Shown here: piece after piece, positions 23,971 to 24,680 of the stretch
Numbering within the stretch: the stretch's first letter is position 1
How the letters are laid out: each line of letters opens with the position of its first letter
Source: Syntrophomonadaceae bacterium
GTDB lineage: Bacteria; Bacillota; Dethiobacteria; SKNC01
Direction: 5' to 3'
Assembly: GCA_003555415.1 (NCBI GenBank)
Contig: PWHX01000045.1
Location: forward strand, 1-24,680
Length of the DNA stretch: 24,680 nucleotides
Notes under the pieces: model-generated
Seen by the model: the letters and a program-made list of their open reading frames with translations, nothing else
The model's database searches: none
What the model was told of the DNA's origin: nothing
Program-made: the position numbers and the translations under genes

Positions 23971-24618
23971 TTATCGTACCTTTTTTAAAAGATTTAAAAT
24001 ATAACTGGTGAGGTAGTGGCCGGCACCTGCCAGGTCTTCCGTATGGAGATAGATCTTGGCGGAAGAATCAAAGAGGATATTAGCTCGTCCTGCAATTTCT
24101 TCGTCCCCTCCCCAAACAAGGTATCTCAGGGGAACCCTGGGGAGGAACCAGAACAAAACCTCTCCCCTGGTCCTATCCTCTATTACTTCTCCCCCCAGAT
24201 AAAGAGCCACATCAGCCAGGCTGCCGGGATTATCTTTCAACACTTCGGCTATAGGCGCTATTGCAAGCTGGTTAAAGGCATCATAAAAGGCTTCTCCCCC
24301 GGGCAAGTCCCGATAGGAAATGTAATCATATGTTAAGGGAGCTCCCTTAGCTCTGGCCAGATAGTTAATAAAAATCACTTGGACAAGAACGTCCGGTTCC
24401 AGTTGGGTACCTTTAAAATTTACGGTACCCTGTGGGTATTTTACAGAAAATAAGTGCCCCATAGCTTTAAAAACAAGGCCTTCCTCCTGATATGATGCTC
24501 CACTGTTTTTAGCCATTTCCAGAGGATCCGCAGAAGCAAATGCCTTGCGGGACTCTGCCATAGCATCAACGTAAATCCGAAGCTCCCCTTTTTCATAAGC
24601 AGGAAGATATATGTTCAT
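23971..24618 (-). CDS. DUF3786 family protein
   Basis: A 215-residue protein assigned to DUF3786 from its overall pattern (LARAKGAPLTYDYISYRDLPGG, and a C-terminal half ending in a hydrophobic helix LTSYILNLLKKV). Its function is unknown. The frame is open to a GTG at 24627, but that codon is only three bases from AGGAG. The ATG at 24618 with AGGTG six bases upstream is preferred, though both are possible. It heads the cluster with the MoxR ATPase and VWA genes, which points to a shared maturation role by association only. Confidence 0.7.
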   Translation of the reverse strand: MNIYLPAYEKGELRIYVDAMAESRKAFASADPLEMAKNSGASYQEEGLVFKAMGHLFSVKYPQGTVNFKGTQLEPDVLVQVIFINYLARAKGAPLTYDYISYRDLPGGEAFYDAFNQLAIAPIAEVLKDNPGSLADVALYLGGEVIEDRTRGEVLFWFLPRVPLRYLVWGGDEEIAGRANILFDSSAKIYLHTEDLAGAGHYLTSYILNLLKKVR

Positions 24619-24636
24619 CTTTTTCACCTACTCCTA

Positions 24637-24665
24637 ATTTTATAATGTTTTATTAACCAACACAA
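24637..24665 (-). promoter_or_regulatory. Weak candidate promoter for the DUF3786-MoxR-VWA operon
   Basis: TTGTGT (24665-24660) and TAAAAT (24642-24637) on the minus strand with a 17-base spacer, about 12 bases from the AGGAG-led start region. The -35 matches consensus at only 3 of 6 positions, and the window ends 15 bases further on. Confidence 0.3.
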
Positions 24666-24680
24666 GGTGTAGCAGTTAAC

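Overview
The window reads as a low-GC, endospore-forming Firmicute, most likely a member of the Clostridia. The support is the set of sporulation genes (sipL, yabG, gin, a veg gene beside yabG), the TTG/GTG starts with strong GGAGG-type ribosome sites, and the gene order. The backbone follows the Bacillus subtilis origin-proximal order gin(csfB)-yaaO-tmk-holB-yaaT-rsmI-metG-tatD-yabE-ksgA-yabG-veg, with several Bacillus members missing (yaaQ, yaaR, yabA, yabB, rnmV) and other genes inserted. Nearly everything is on the minus strand. The exceptions are a glycosyltransferase (5517-6326) and a Mur-ligase-like gene (13233-14402). No tRNA, rRNA, CRISPR array or insertion sequence was recognised.

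Right part, transcribed leftward from 24.6 kb: a tight cluster of a DUF3786 protein, a MoxR-type AAA ATPase, a CoxE-like VWA protein, a DUF523 protein and a ThiI-like PP-loop enzyme. Then come guaB, the sigma-G inhibitor gin, an Orn/Lys/Arg decarboxylase, tmk, holB and ricT (yaaT). In tmk no ATG/GTG/TTG is available between an in-frame stop and the P-loop, so it appears to start at AUU.

Middle part: a convergent Mur-ligase-like gene that keeps the P-loop but lacks several hallmark catalytic residues; rsmI (TTG start); a metG leader with a consensus promoter and a T-box-like antiterminator/terminator too short to hold a normal Stem I; metG-tatD; then yabE (G5/3D domains) with its own consensus promoter and terminator; rsmA and a DUF458 (YkuK-like) gene.

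Left part: an unusually GC-rich gap (about 6354-6471) that may be a structured RNA; a glycosyltransferase divergent from yabG; yabG; veg behind a near-perfect sigma-A promoter; a cytoplasmic trypsin-fold protease; a SipL-like SPOCS/LysM coat morphogenesis protein; and a secreted LysM/CAP protein. This end looks like a spore-envelope neighbourhood. The right end is nucleotide metabolism, replication, translation and a putative metalloenzyme-maturation cassette.
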